Positions 1-12,580 are shown, counted from the first letter of the stretch. The stretch: 64,000 nucleotides of DNA from Apteryx mantelli (GCF_036417845.1 NC_089981.1:26556001-26620000), one strand, 5' to 3'. Translations and numbers: made by a program. The notes: generated from the sequence alone by a model not told the origin.

Positions 1-1839
1 TTACATAATTTTATTTTGTTTGGTTTGCTTTAGCAACAACCCCAAAAGCAGGGTTAATTGGAATAATGACCTTTGACCAAGGCATTTCTTGTGAAATTCA
101 TCAGTATCTGGAAAAGATGGCCTGAAGGAAAAATGTTAGCTTGTTTTGTTTCTCTGGAAATGCTTCAGGCCACCACTGTTAGTACTACAGCAAAGCTGCA
201 CCTTCCACTTGGGAATTACACATTCCCTACAGATCTGCATATAATGGAAGAGAAGACAGGAGTAGTTGTGGCAGTTTCTTAAAAAGTCTGTTTTCACTGT
301 GCCTTTGCCAAACCTAAGCCAGAGACATGTCTTGTAAGGATTCATTTATGTATTCAAAAATGAGTACTGGTTTTACACTGTTACCATGGGATGGCTATGG
401 CAGGAAATGTGCAAAACACCCGCAGAATTGTTGTTGACAGAATACAGTTCTAATTTTATCAAGTGTAACCCCTATGTGATATGTTGTTAAGCCAGCTGTC
501 AACATTTCAGTGAATGAAATACTGATTTGAAAAGTGTGCAGTGCCCCCAAAAAGGTACAATAGTTATGCTTGAAAAACAGAACGTGAAAGACATCTGCTT
601 GACTGAAATACGGGAGCGATTATTGCTAAGTCTCTGAAGAACAATTAGAGTTGTTTTTTATTAAATTTTCACATTATGATTGACACTGAACTGAATCAAT
701 CAATATATAAATTCAGGTTACAATGATCTAATAAGATACTGAGAAAGATAATACTTTACAAAACAATCTGTGGAAAAACTCTACAATGCTGAGCCTAAAA
801 CCTAAATTTATCATTTTACCAACTGCCTAGCATTTGTTCTCTTCTGTATTTAATCTGTTTAGCTACTATTTAAATTAGATTTCAGAAGACTATGTAATTA
901 AGAATTGTGATATAATTCATCATTAGTAGAGGTCGCATCCATTAGATATCTAAATAATAGAAGTTATTTACAACACCATTTTAGATTCTCAGAGAGTTTT
1001 AACCATTAATCAACAACAATGGAGAGATGTCAAAGTATAAAACTGAATCAGGTACAACAATATTCCAGTCTGATAAATATCAGGATATAATTTGCTGGAA
1101 TATATAATTCTCTTTAATTGCATGGTAACTTATTTCACTGATTTAAAAAAAAATGTATAAATCTATTTCAGCAGGGTTTTATTGAAAGCCATATATACAA
1201 ATATTTTTATATATTTGTATGTGTTTAAGAGATATAGGCAAAGGTCTTAGTCCCTCAGAAAAGAGAGTATCAAAGAATAATTTGTTGAAAGGTAATACTA
1301 TAGTAAATGAAGAAGAATGTTTCATGTCTCTTAGTTCAAATAAAATAAGGGAGGAGTTCACTGGACATCTTTTTTTGTACAAGTCTATTAATTGTTTACC
1401 TATTTCAACATGCATATTTTAAAATGAGAGAATGAAAAGGTGTGAAGCATGTATAAATGCATTAAATTACAAAACAGTGTTTTGCACCCCGCTGACCTGT
1501 TCAGCAGTAAAGTAAGCCGAGGCATTGAGTCTATTTTGGTCTCTTATATAGAAGGCCACCTACACATGTTTTAGAGGAGTGAAGAATATATGAAGGTAGA
1601 AAAAGCATCTTTTCTTTAATACCCTGTCTCAGTCCAGTCAGATTCAAGACCTCTTCTTAAGACATTGCACAAAGTTCTTCTGGTATTTCTGTTTTAAAAC
1701 TTACCCACACTATTTTGAATGTCTAGAAAATGCAGTCCAGGTCTGTGCAATGGCAAGCTGGGTCACAGGCATTAGCAAACAGCCTTACTGCTTTGGGATC
1801 CAAGCTGATGTCTTGAGACAGCACTGCCCTGGGGAAATG
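1..1839. other. Intergenic AT-rich DNA, nothing recognised
   Basis: This stretch is AT-rich, with frequent stops in all frames and short runs of A or T. I see no splice-flanked coding segment, RNA gene or recognisable repeat. It lies about 11 kb upstream of the PLEKHA7 start codon. By synteny with other vertebrates the next gene upstream would be expected near RPS13/PIK3C2A, but no ribosomal protein S13 coding sequence is visible here. Confidence 0.6.
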
Positions 1840-2127
1840 CCCAATCTCAAGGGACTGCTCACAGTACTCGCTTTGCTCCGTGGATCTGTACCTGGGCAGT
1901 TAGTGTGGAGCCGCTGGAGGCTGGGAGTTTTATGGCTGACGTGGGTCACGTGCGAGCCCCGTGAGGCTGTGCTGCTCGCGTCAAGGCCGGCTCCCGAGCA
2001 GGGGGCCGCAGCCGGGCAGCGATATCAGCGTGAGGCCTCGTTTGGCAGTGCTACCCTGAAGACCATTTTGAAACTCCAAAGTTGAAGCCATGCTTCTGCA
2101 TCCCACCCCATTTTCTGAGGAAGAAGA
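1840..2127 (+). promoter_or_regulatory. Isolated CpG-rich patch with possible first exon
   Basis: GC and CpG content rise sharply between about 1880 and 2045: I count 13 CpG dinucleotides in positions 1921-2040, against almost none in the flanks. The patch includes a CACGTG E-box near 1947. Just downstream is an ATG at 2090 with a purine at -3, followed by 38 coding-compatible bases and a consensus 5' splice site (GA|GTAAGTAT) at 2127/2128. The combination looks like a minor promoter plus a short first exon, either of a non-coding RNA or as an alternative start for the downstream gene. No protein family is recognised in the 12 complete codons (MLLHPTPFSEEE). It could also be a GC-rich relic without function. 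Confidence 0.35.
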
Positions 2128-5100
2128 GTAAGTATCCAGCCTTCAGCCTTTGACTTATCTAAATATTGTGTGTGTTTCATTACATCTGAGATTGAACTGA
2201 CTTCCAAGCTTTAGTCCTGCTGCCTTTTTATTGTGGGAAGCGAACATTACTAAGAGAACAACATAATAAAGGCGAAATGATGGAAATCTGTTTACAACCT
2301 GCAAGGAAACTCCTGTGGCAAAGCCTGTATCAAAATTAAGCAAGAACTGGGACATTTCACCAATACCAGATTTGCAACTTATAGATTTATTTTTTCTCTT
2401 CTCCTGGAAAAAAAAAAATCTGTCTTTTCTTTCTAGTTTTGTTATGCATGATTATTTTTCTCCTTATCCAGGCAAAAGAAAGTTTTAATTCTCTCTTACC
2501 CTGATTTGGGCTACAGGGAGAAACAATTAGATGAAGACATGTAGGAGGATCTTATGGAATATTTGGGGGGGAGAGGGGAAGATGAGAGAGACTTCTCTTG
2601 GATTATTTTAGTTTTGTTTCTGTTTAAAATATGCTTTTCTGTTACTATAGCTACTAGCTGTGTTATGCTCACATACAGATGTTTTATCATCTGTAGGAAC
2701 TGATTGCTGCTTCAGACCATCAAAGCCAGAAGTAGAGGGGATAAATGTGTAGCAGGAGACTCTGGAAAACCATGAAAGAACCTGAGTCCAGGATAGGAAG
2801 AGACAGGACTGGACATAGAGGACTGGCAAGAAGTCATGCTTGCTAGGCTTGTGACAGCAGGAAGAAATAGAAAGAGAGTTGGATATTGGGAAACCTGTGA
2901 TGAGGTACGTACCCTTTACGTTTTCAGAAAAATCAAGGAGCCTAGTTAACCCTCAGTTATCTCCTGCTCCTGGAGATAAGCAGGTAACTGAAATCTTAGA
3001 TTCTCCTGCAAAGCAGCCTTTGAAAAAGGAACTGGGAGACCTCAGTGGGGAGAGATTGCTCTGTTTGGCAAAAGCTCCTTTAGGAAGAGGCCTGGGAGCT
3101 CAGTGAGTTATAAGCTTGCTGAGAAAATAACATCTCTAGGAAGACTGGGCAGAAGATGCTAAAATTGCATCTTGTCTGGAGTTTTGTGGGAGAGTTGTTA
3201 TTAAGGGGACTCCGGGTAGAAGCTTTGAGTCTTACAATGCAAATCAGGAATGAACTTCAAGAGGTTCCTGGGTAGTGAATTTGGGGGACTTCAGTTTCTT
3301 TAGAAAAAGTCATAATAAAGATCACTAGGAATGTGTGACATTCTGCTTGCCCTGGCTGGGGTGCGTAGTTGCAGAAAAGGCAAATATGATAATCGTGGTT
3401 GCCAGAGGTGCTAGAAAAGGGTAATAACCAGTCATGAGGTGTTGCACAAGACAGTGGACTCGAAGCTGGAAAAAAGCTTTGATGGGGATACAGAAGTGAG
3501 ATATCATGTTGGGGAGAGGAGGAGCAAAGTGCATGGTCAGTCAGGAAACCTCAGGCTATTCAACAGTTGTATTTAAAATTTTAAAGCTTTTAGTCTTAAA
3601 GGTCAGTTAGAGATCCATCTTTCCTTCTGTCCCATTTCTTCACTTTGCAAAAGCATCTCACCTTCATACTCAAGTGCACATGGCTGCGTGATAAGAGTGT
3701 TATCACACTGTTATCTGTTCTGTGTTGTTCATGCACGCAGAACGACTTCAAGTGTCTGCTTTAAAACAAACCAAATGTTGACAGTCAGATACATGCATGT
3801 TGAAGAACGGGGAGGCAGGGGGAATATTTTCACTACTGCCAGTGACAGGCACCGTCACTTGTGCTATTTTGGGACAAATGACAAAACACTTATTATGATT
3901 GTGTTTTATTGATTTTAGTTATTGATTATCAAAGATATCTTAGTTCAAGGATTCTAGCATTACATAAGTAAATTATTAGGACATTGTGAAATGAAAAAGA
4001 AGAGGGAAAACAAAGCAGGAAAAGAACTAATAGGATTGTGTTTCAATTAAATATGTTACAGTAATCGTAACAGCTATTGTGAAAGAAAACTGTAAATAGA
4101 CACAGTGATCAGGAAACGTATTCATTCATTTTTGCTTTCACATGCATTTTTGTGAATTTTAGGATAAGCTTAACTCAGTCCCTGAAATATAAATCTTTTG
4201 GGCAATAGTATATTCAGGTGAGTGAGGTAATTGGATATATTCAGAGATTAGCATCTAAAAGGTAAATCAGTAGGATGTCTTTGAAAACAAGATTTGTAAG
4301 GAAAATAGAATAAGGTGAAATTGTTTTGAAGATATCTGCTGGCTTCCACAAAAAGATATTTTCAGCATGAACATACTTCTAAAAACTGTGGGGTTTTTTG
4401 GGAAAAAAAAAAGTTTTAACTGAAGATAATTACCATTTTTCTTACTCCTAGGAGAGTTCAGCATGTTTTGGAAGGAGAAGTTTGGATTTATTATGCAGCA
4501 GGAGTATTGCCTTCTCAATGTCATTTTCCCATCTGTCTTGCTGAGCAGTGTTACAATCTCAGCTGATCCATGTGTGCAGTCATCAGTCAGATCATACTGC
4601 ATATTGATACCGTAAGGCTGAATAATGTTCTTGTACAGTCTGCTATGCTCAATATCTTTCTCAAAGGAATTGTGGATACCATTTAAACTTGTTTGTATTC
4701 TTTCCAGTGCCCAGGAAAATAAATAATTCCTTTTTCAGTATTTGAAATTTCCTCAACAATAGATTTAACTTTATGTAATCTTACTTATTTTATGAGCTAT
4801 ACTTACCCTCAGGTACTCATAGAATTCTATTGCCTGATGCTAGTTACACAGAAATGTAGGGGAAACTCTCAATCTATTGCAGGGGGAGCAGGCTCTAAAA
4901 ATCTTCCTTTGTCTAAAATTTGCCATCACTTTCTATGCAGCATAAATTGCACTGTGCACAAAATGCAAGAGATGTTTCATTTAATATCACTGTTTATGTT
5001 AAAGATACAACACAATCTTTTAGTGACAACACATCTACTGTTCCATTCAACATTTATTTGGCATTGCAGGTGATCAGTTATTAATAACTTTTTGATAATG

Positions 5101-5880
5101 AGGGTTTTCCAATATGCTTCATGAAAAAGCAGCCATTGCTCTCATTTTGGTAGAGACCTTGTATGTGTATTAATCCTGTTCAGGAAAGTACTGATATTGG
5201 AAAGGGCTGCCATCTTGCAGATGGTTTGCTTAGCTTCTGTACATACCATGCAACTCTTGCCACCCTTCCTTGTGTAGAGGTCCCCTGACTTCTGTGGATT
5301 TTGTGATCCAGCTGAAAAAATTCTAGATCAGGGACGAGGTGTGTGCGCTACAGTCAGTCCTGTCATTGGTAATACCGCTGGGCAAGTTCTCATATTTCCT
5401 AACTACCTCAGGTATAACTGCCCTTCCCCTGCTTGTAAATAATTGAGATCTTTAGTTCAAGTGGTTACCATATATTCCTTCTCCGGGCTAGATAGCTGAT
5501 GGATAATGGTACTCTTTAGTAGATATCAGGTGATGACAATTTTTGATTCTCACTTATTTCTAAAAATCTTATCAGCTTCTATTTTCACAGAAATCTAGGC
5601 TAAAAGGGATCAGGTGAGATTTTCTGTTCCATAGCTTCTGATCTGAAGAAAAATGAGTATTCTTAGAAACCTCTCTGACAGAAGTTTTGCCTGACCAGTC
5701 TTTAAAAACTGTTGATTCTCTGTGTAGTACCATCTTCAAATTTATCTTGGCATAAATCCAGCTAATTACTATTTGCCTTGAAATAGATGAACATGGAATG
5801 CAATTGATTAGCATGCATTAAAAAAAAAAGTTTTCATTTTGAAAGAATACAATAATGCTCTTAATCATTTCTGTACTAAG
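2128..5880. other. Intergenic DNA, nothing recognised
   Basis: AT-rich sequence with purine-rich stretches (for example 2560-2600, a G-run followed by GA-rich bases) and A/T homopolymers. Open frames are short, have no splice context and do not resemble known proteins. I found no LTR ends, inverted terminal repeats or RNA genes. Confidence 0.55.
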
Positions 5881-5884
5881 AAAA

Positions 5885-6930
5885 TCCAGTTCCTTCAGTT
5901 GGATCCAATTCCCATTCTTTTAGATCACTGCTTTCCAAATATCTTGTTACTCTCCTGGATTTTTTTGTTTGGTATTCAAAAATTTTCTAATGCTGTGATC
6001 TAATTTTTTCTCAGATATTGAAGTTTGACTGTAACATCCCTAGGTGGTCGTTATCCCCTTTGAAAGAGATGTTTACCTATCTTCTGCAGTCTTAAAGATC
6101 AGAGAAATCTCCACATCATTTGCTTTGGCTAATTTCTCAAATACTCTCATATGAATATCAGCAGGTCCCATCAATTTGAATATATCTAACTTATCCAAAT
6201 ATTGTCATTTTTCTTCTCCTTATTCTGGTTTGTACTCCCCTTGACATAATTGTCCATATGAATTACAATTAGAAACAAACTCCTTTCTAAAGACTTGAGC
6301 ACGAAATCATTAGCAATCAGCTTTTTGTAATCTCTTTTTTGCTTTCCTTACCCAGTAAGTAATGCTTTATCTTCCTTTGACTTGAATGTTTTTTCATAGA
6401 TGCAACTCTTGTTATAAATAATTTTTGGACCTCAGACTTAAAAAAAAAAAAAAAATTCTGCATGACCGATCTATTCCTTTATAGTATTCTTTTATCCAAA
6501 GGTTTGTGTTTGGCTCTAGCTTTGCATGGCCTGTTTTTCATTTTTCAGGCTATTAAGGAGCCCTATTGATGTCACTAATATTTCTGTTCTGCACTGAGAT
6601 ACTGACCTGAGGTAATCAAGTAAAGATATTCCCTTTTTCCTTCATAATTCCTTTCAGAGAGACCCTTCCTGTAAGTGTCCTAATTTTGAAGTCTGCCATT
6701 TTTGTGGATGGACAAGGGAACCTATTATTTTTATTGTGCTATTTTTTCCTCTTTGGAATCAATAAGGCTATTATCTTGAGATGACTTTTTTCCCATGCTG
6801 TTTGAGAATTCAGCAGTGAAAGTTGTTTTCCCTAATTTGAATAAATAAATCATAGCTGTTCCGTAGTAGATTTCCTCCAGCATCTGAAATAATGCTGCAT
6901 TTTGGAGAAACAGCATTAGAAATTTCCTGG
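5885..6930 (-). mobile_element. Possible decayed transposon-derived coding remnant
   Basis: Read on the minus strand, the block has stretches that look like eroded protein-coding sequence rather than random intergenic DNA. One run around 6085-6180 reads as about 32 residues, beginning MGPADIHMRVFEKLAKAND, and ends at a stop. A second at 6731-6916 reads 61 residues, starting MLFLQNAALFQMLEEIYYG. Stops and frame changes separate these pieces, so no intact protein is encoded. They recall the Myb/SANT-like accessory proteins of Harbinger-type DNA transposons seen in sauropsid genomes, but this is a weak impression from memory. No terminal inverted repeats or target-site duplication were found. 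A chance mixture of open frames is a real alternative. Confidence 0.22.
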
Positions 6931-8659
6931 AATAGGGATTTGCCGAACTTCTCCAAGACCTTTCATATTTCCACTTATTTCCTGATTAACATGCTCTTTC
7001 ATCTGTAAGAATCACTGTTTTGATTTTTGATCTCTTGTCATTGCTGAATGGGAATCTCCCTGCATAATCTTGAAGAACAATTCAGTTGCACAACCTATAT
7101 CTGAGCGTAATGAGTAAAAGAGTTGTGCAAACTGCTCTGAAATGGTCTTGCAAATCAATCTGTCTTGCTGTGAAACTTTTTGTTATTTTAATTCTCAGAG
7201 CTGGTAAATCATGCTAAAAGGCATACTACACATTTTGCAATATGGCTTATAAGCTTTCTTAACATAATAATTCAGATTCATTGTTTCTTAAATGCTCTGC
7301 CTCTGTCTGGGCTCTCACATAGGTTGTGCTTGCTCTTTAAGAAGTGTACAGGCCACAAAAAACTTAGGAAAAGTAATAATTAGAAGGCTTTTCTATGCAT
7401 TGTAGCTCACTTCAGTTAAGTTTCTTCAGTTAAGTTTCCGAAATAGCAGCAGCTTGTGACCTCTGAGACCATTAAGTTCAAATATTCAATCCTTGGAAAA
7501 ACAGGAAAATAGACCACTGGAGTACACAGCAGCCTCAAATCCAACTGTGATTCTATAACCTCCTAGACACTGGATCTAACTGTGGCTGATGGAAAACATA
7601 TTTTAAGGGTTTTTTAGTTGGAAATTCTTATATAGTGTCTCTAGTATTAGTTCCAGATTCCTATTGTATGTTTTGGTGAAAAGTTAGAGCATATGAAGGG
7701 TTGAAAAAGTGCAGGGGAACATACAGACCTGAATGGAGCAGGGGGCTCCATTATTTCCACTAGTAAAAGTGTGTGTGGGGGGGGAAGCATGTGAGAAGAT
7801 TTGGATGCTGGCAGTGACAGGGTGATCAATAAAGCTGAGCTGGGAGGAAAAGGGCTGAAAAGAAAGGAAAAGGATAAGGTGGGAAGGATGTTCATATTCA
7901 GTTGTTTGATTTTATTTTGGAAATAGCAAAGTGTAGATACAGATTTTGGCATACTTTAAAATATACCACTGCTTTCCCAAGGCAGAAGAAACTTACTAAA
8001 AGTCATCCAAAAAGTGTTTCCAGAGGATGTAGACAGAGCAAGTAACACTAGTGGTGCATTCATGCAGCTGTGGGGTTCGAACTTGCAGTATTCAGGGACC
8101 TCAGCATGTTTCCCTGAGTTACCCAGGTATGATGAAAGGAAACCTGGAAACTCTTTAGCTTTTAATAGAAGCATAATCTTGCTGAATATGCATATTTCAC
8201 TCCCTTTTGCTGAGTTCCTGATGTTGTGGCCTGAATTTCCTAGCTTAACCCCAAATAACTACCTCTGCCCCAAGAGGGCAATGAATGATATGTCATAGAA
8301 AATAAACTATAGGTGACTGAGATCAGCCAGGGAGTACTGGAGCCAGAGTTTTGGCATCAGCTATATTCAGAAAAATCAGAAGAACCTGGTATTCTTATTA
8401 ATGATGCTTAGGGACATTCTCACTCCAATGCTTTAATCAATCACAAACTTGCCTCCTGATGAGCCCAACAAAAAGTCAGCTTGTGGATTTTTATCAGTTT
8501 AGAATATTTTTCAACTTGACATTAAATGATCATAGTTTTAAAATAGAGCTCTGCTAGCTACTATAATAGAACATGGTTTTCGAATGTTGCGTATGTCTGA
8601 AACTAACAAGTAGATCTAATAATCTTCTAACGCTGCAGACTACAGGATGCATCAACTCA
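6931..8659. other. Intergenic DNA, no clear feature
   Basis: AT-rich sequence with a G-run near 7776-7785. A weak CR1-like phrase near 7445-7590 is too diverged to call. Nothing coding or structural is supported. Confidence 0.5.
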
Positions 8660-8925
8660 ACATTTGGTCATATGACAAGTCATAAATTGAAACAGGGGAA
8701 GTTCCCACTTCATGTAAGGAAAAAAAAATTCACCACAAGGACAGTCAAGTACTGGAACAGATTGCTGAGAGAGGCTGTGCAGTCTCTGTCCTTGCAGGTT
8801 TTCAAGATCCACCTGGACAAAGCCCTGAGCAACCTGGTCTAAATCCAATGTTGACCTTGCAGGAGGGGAGAATAGATGACCTCCTGAGGTCCCTTACAGT
8901 CTGAATTGTTCTGTGTTTCTAAGAT
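8660..8925 (+). mobile_element. CR1 LINE fragment, 3' end
   Basis: The segment matches the end of CR1 ORF2 and its 3' UTR in sense orientation. A 'tactggaacagattgctgag' phrase is followed by 'gaggctgtgcagtctctgtc', then 'agccctgagcaacctggtct', a 'gatgacctcctgaggtccct' block and a terminal 'attgttctgtgtttct' tail. The frame starting about 8573 translates to ...LREAVQSLSLQVFKIHLDKA..., the characteristic C-terminal tail of the CR1 reverse-transcriptase protein, so this open frame is a retroelement relic and not a host gene. CR1 insertions are usually 5'-truncated, as here. The 5' boundary is approximate. Confidence 0.85.
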
Positions 8926-9454
8926 TGAACATTTTCCTTCATGTTAAGAAAAACCCTCCTTTTTTTATTTCATCCATATGAATATGGAGTGGTATTGAGC
9001 AACGTTATTATTAAAAAAAAAAAAAGCAAATGGTTAATTTCAGCTGGTCCCATATAAATACTCTTAAAGTACATATAACTGAACTTAAGGTAAATCAGTG
9101 GTTTCTTCATTCATACTCAAGGTGAAAGAAAAGCGGTTATTCAAGATACTATTATCAATAAGATAATTTAGTAATTCTCTGGGATGAAAATGGGTCTTTA
9201 TTATGCAGACTAAAGAGATCAAATTGATATTGGGAAGTCACTGTCTTTTGTAGCAAAACTGAAAAGTATTTTTCCAAATTTTTTTGGAAAAAAAAAGATT
9301 TTATCTCATGTGCAACATATAGGTGGATTTAAAGCTGCATGGAGTTGTGAAAAGCATTTCCCAAAATTTTAAAAAGGCCCTTTTACCTGATGGAATGAGA
9401 TTGATTATCCACTGTCTTTTGTATTGCAAGAGGAAAATCAAATGAAATCACCAG

Positions 9455-9800
9455 CTTGAAAACAAACAAAAGGAGGTGATTCTTCATACAAAGTGCAGGT
9501 AGATGAGCAGCTAGGAACGGCTTGCCACAGGCTGTTTTAGATGATAAATGTTATGTAGGCTGGATAGGTTCACAAAGGAGATATCCATTAGGAGTTATCA
9601 AATGCACAGAAACAACATCTTGCTCAAGAAGTGTCTGTGTTCATAGCTTCTGGAGGCAAATACTAGAGGCAGAGGAAGAAGGGAAGCAGGTGGGGAGATG
9701 GCTCTTAAACTCTCTTCTAGCTCTTGTTCTGTATTTGAGACAGAATGCTTGGCTAAGCAGATCTTTGGCTTGACCCAGTACAGCTACTATTAGGACCTGG
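9455..9800 (+). mobile_element. CR1 LINE fragment, older subfamily, 3' end
   Basis: Sense-strand CR1 3' region. It shows 'aaaggaggtgattcttcata', 'cggcttgccacaggctgttt', a 'tatccattaggagttatcaa' block, and ends with 'tttggcttgacccagtacag' followed by 'ctactattagg'. This terminal signature belongs to a CR1 family different from the octamer-tailed copy at about 43.65 kb. The fragment is 5'-truncated and carries many substitutions, so it is an old insertion. It lies about 0.5 kb downstream of the 8.66 kb copy and in the same orientation, but the two end sequences differ, so they are separate insertions. Confidence 0.8.
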
Positions 9801-12014
9801 GATCCGCAACACAATGTTTATTTAATTAATTTAGTACTCATTAGAAATACAGAAGCCTATCTTATCACAGTGGTCTAGTGGCCAAAATATGGCAGTTATA
9901 AGCTGACTTGAATGAGTTCGTGCAACTGACAGAGCATGAAAGGCTTGCTCCATGGCATCAAGGTAAATTAATCGCTCCAAAGCAGGAGACTGTTTTATCT
10001 CTTCTGCACAGATCTAAACATGCAATGACACTAAGCAATTTTTATTTGATTTACTTTATAATTGGATGAGAACAGAACTTATTGCAGGTACTTAGCACTG
10101 TGATAACTCACTTCTAATCATATTACCAGAATAATTCAAAATTGGTAGGGTTTCAAAGAAAAGCAGTGCAGAAGTTTTAGGTTTCAAAATTCTGACTTAT
10201 GACAAAGAGCTGGAAGATAATTCTGCTCTTTAATGGAGGATAAACTAAAATGTGAATTATCAGAGGATGAAAATGTTAAGGAATAATTTATGATAGTGTA
10301 ATATAAGAGGGAATTTAATCTGTAGTTGTTAAACAAGTGCAAAACTCTGTTGGACTTTCAAAAACTGAAGAAAATCACCAATTTCTTTGTCAAGCCCATG
10401 CTTTTTCATGTGCAACTGAAATCCAACCACTTTCCAACATTTATCCCACAACGTGTGCCACAAGAATGACCATTCTGGGTCTAGCACAGTATCATGCTCT
10501 CCAACAGTGGCCAAAAGGGGGAAAGGACTGACCCAGCCATTTCTTGATGCTCTGTGAGCAGGCTGTGTTGCCTGCAGCACCTATAGGAACTGCTGCCTCC
10601 AAACATGCTCGCTGGTGCGTGACCCCATGTTAGGGCATGACTGACACCTTCAGCACCTTAAACACCCCTGACTACAGCCAGGTGCATCTAGCATAGACTC
10701 TGTGGGCCACCAACCCACATGAGGTCATCCCAGTGCAGCATGTTCTCCTGTTGTCTGAAGTTCCTATGAAGTAGAGCAGAACAGAGTCCTCCTACCCCTT
10801 GGTGCTGCTCTTCTTGTGTACTTAGAAGAAAAATAGTGTGTATGTATTCTCTTCCCCCTACAGCAATTCTCTTGCCTCTTAATCCTTCCCTATTGCATGG
10901 GTTCTCCCTCTCCCCCACAGCTGTGCTCCCATTGCCCTCCTCCATTTTTCTTTACTCACCTGCCCCCAGTCAAGCCCATTTACCCTTCCCCACCCCTCTG
11001 TGCAGCCTGACTTTCCTCTATTTAACACTCTCTGTCCACCCCCTGAGCTTCCCCTGAAACATCCCCTCTTCCCAGCTTTCTGATCCTCATCTCTCCCCAG
11101 GAACAGTATGGCAAAAGAGCACACGGCCATGGTTGGGGCTCCACCACTGCTGCATTAGAGAGAAGCAGTTTAGAGTGCTCCACTCCGACCCTTCTCAGCC
11201 CTCCCCTTTCTGTTGATTATTGCTGCAGTTATTACTACTGCCAAGGCAATGCTGAGAGGCACGGGCTGGGACTCCTCACTCGGGACCCATCATTGCTCCA
11301 CTGGCTGGCATAAAGGACCAGAGGAAGAAAGGTAAGAGCCCTGATCAGAAGGAGAGTAGCCCTGCCCCCTCCCCCCCCTTTTCCTATCTTCTCATCCACT
11401 CTGAGGATGTGTCTCCTCAGCTGCTAAAGTGCATTCCCAAGTGACTGCAGCTTTGCCTGGAGCACTTTCTATGTCCTTAGCTATAGACTCTCCATCCACC
11501 AGCACCAGGATTGGTAGGGATTTGAATGCCACAGACTGAATTGGGAGGAGTAAGGAGTAAGTTGGATTCATTAGCAGGCTTTTTCATGTTACTACTCCCT
11601 CTTTTTCTAGGTAATTTATGAATACAGAGATTGGCACAGGCCCTTGTAATACTTCACTGATAACAACTCTGCCTTGTGAGCTGACCCTTTAACTGTCTCT
11701 CTGCTATCTCTTAACCATGCAATGATCTTACCTCTCTTTCAAGGCTAATGAGAGGTCTTACTCTCCTTACCTTCCACCATTGATGGAAATACATCTCTGG
11801 CCATAATGGAAGTAAAACACTGTTACACCCATGCTTATCATCCATTTTGTCATGTTCTGGAGTGTTACATGAGTTGCTAGGAGTCAGACTGCAAGAACAG
11901 GAGATTCATCTGGACTCTTTATTTAGCAATAACTTGCTTTACGGATGTGTATCTTTCCTATCAGACCTTGGAGACAGGTCTTGTCCATACTGTACGCTTC
12001 TTGCTTTGGAGTTG
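9801..12014. other. Intergenic DNA upstream of the PLEKHA7 promoter
   Basis: AT-rich up to about 10.3 kb, then higher GC with pyrimidine-rich stretches (10840-11110) and a C-run near 11370-11380. No exon with splice signals, repeat family or RNA gene is recognised. The rise in GC may mark distal promoter or enhancer sequence, but nothing in the bases proves this. Confidence 0.5.
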
Positions 12015-12357
12015 GTGTTCGTCGCTCCTCTGGTGTTGTGCGACTTGCGCGTAAGCCCAGCAGGCCGGCCTGTGGTGTCACACAGCGCAGCCCCTTCAGA
12101 GTGGTAAGCTGCTAGGGGAATGTAAACCGGTGTCGCCTGACCGTGCTTCGCCGGAAACTTAATTCTCCCCGGCTTTCGCTGGAGACGCCGCGGCCCTGCT
12201 CCCTCTTCCCGCCCGGGCAGGGGCCGCGAGCCTGCACGCTGCCTCGGGGGCGCCGGCGAGGACTTTCTCCCCGCTCCGAGGCGGGAGCTCCCGCTCCCGG
12301 GCGCCGCCCTGCCGCGGGCCCCGGGACGGCTGAGGAGCTGCTGCCCGGTACGAGCGA

Positions 12358-12377
12358 GGCGGGAGGGAGGGAGGGGG
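12358..12377 (+). promoter_or_regulatory. G-quadruplex motif in the leader
   Basis: Four G-runs of three or more are separated by single A residues (GGGAGGGAGGGAGGGGG, 12361-12377). The one-base loops make this a very stable class of parallel G-quadruplex. It sits on the sense strand about 270 bp before the ATG, so it could form in promoter DNA and, if transcribed, in the mRNA leader. Confidence 0.65.
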
Positions 12378-12580
12378 CTCGCGGGGGACAAAGGCCGGCG
12401 CCGCCTCCCCCCCCCCCGGGGTCCCTGCGGCCGCTGCCCCTGGGAAGGCGCCGCTCTCGTCACGGCCCGGGGGGCGGCGTCGCCCCTCGCCCGCGCCGGG
12501 GCGCCGCGCCTCTGGCGGCCGGTGGCGGAGGCGGTGGCGCTGCCGAGCAGAGCCGGGCACTGGGCGCCGAGCGCCGGCCG

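Noticed and set aside
1750-2085. 111-codon frame through the upstream CpG patch
   Set aside because: It stops before the donor at 2128 and resembles no protein. If the patch is transcribed, this frame is unlikely to be the coding part.
7445-7590. Possible further CR1 fragment ('gaccattaagttcaaatatt')
   Set aside because: Only one short phrase resembles antisense CR1 and the rest does not align by eye.
8573-8842. 89-codon frame that could be read as a small gene
   Set aside because: Its second half is the C-terminus of the CR1 LINE protein, so it belongs to the retroelement fragment.
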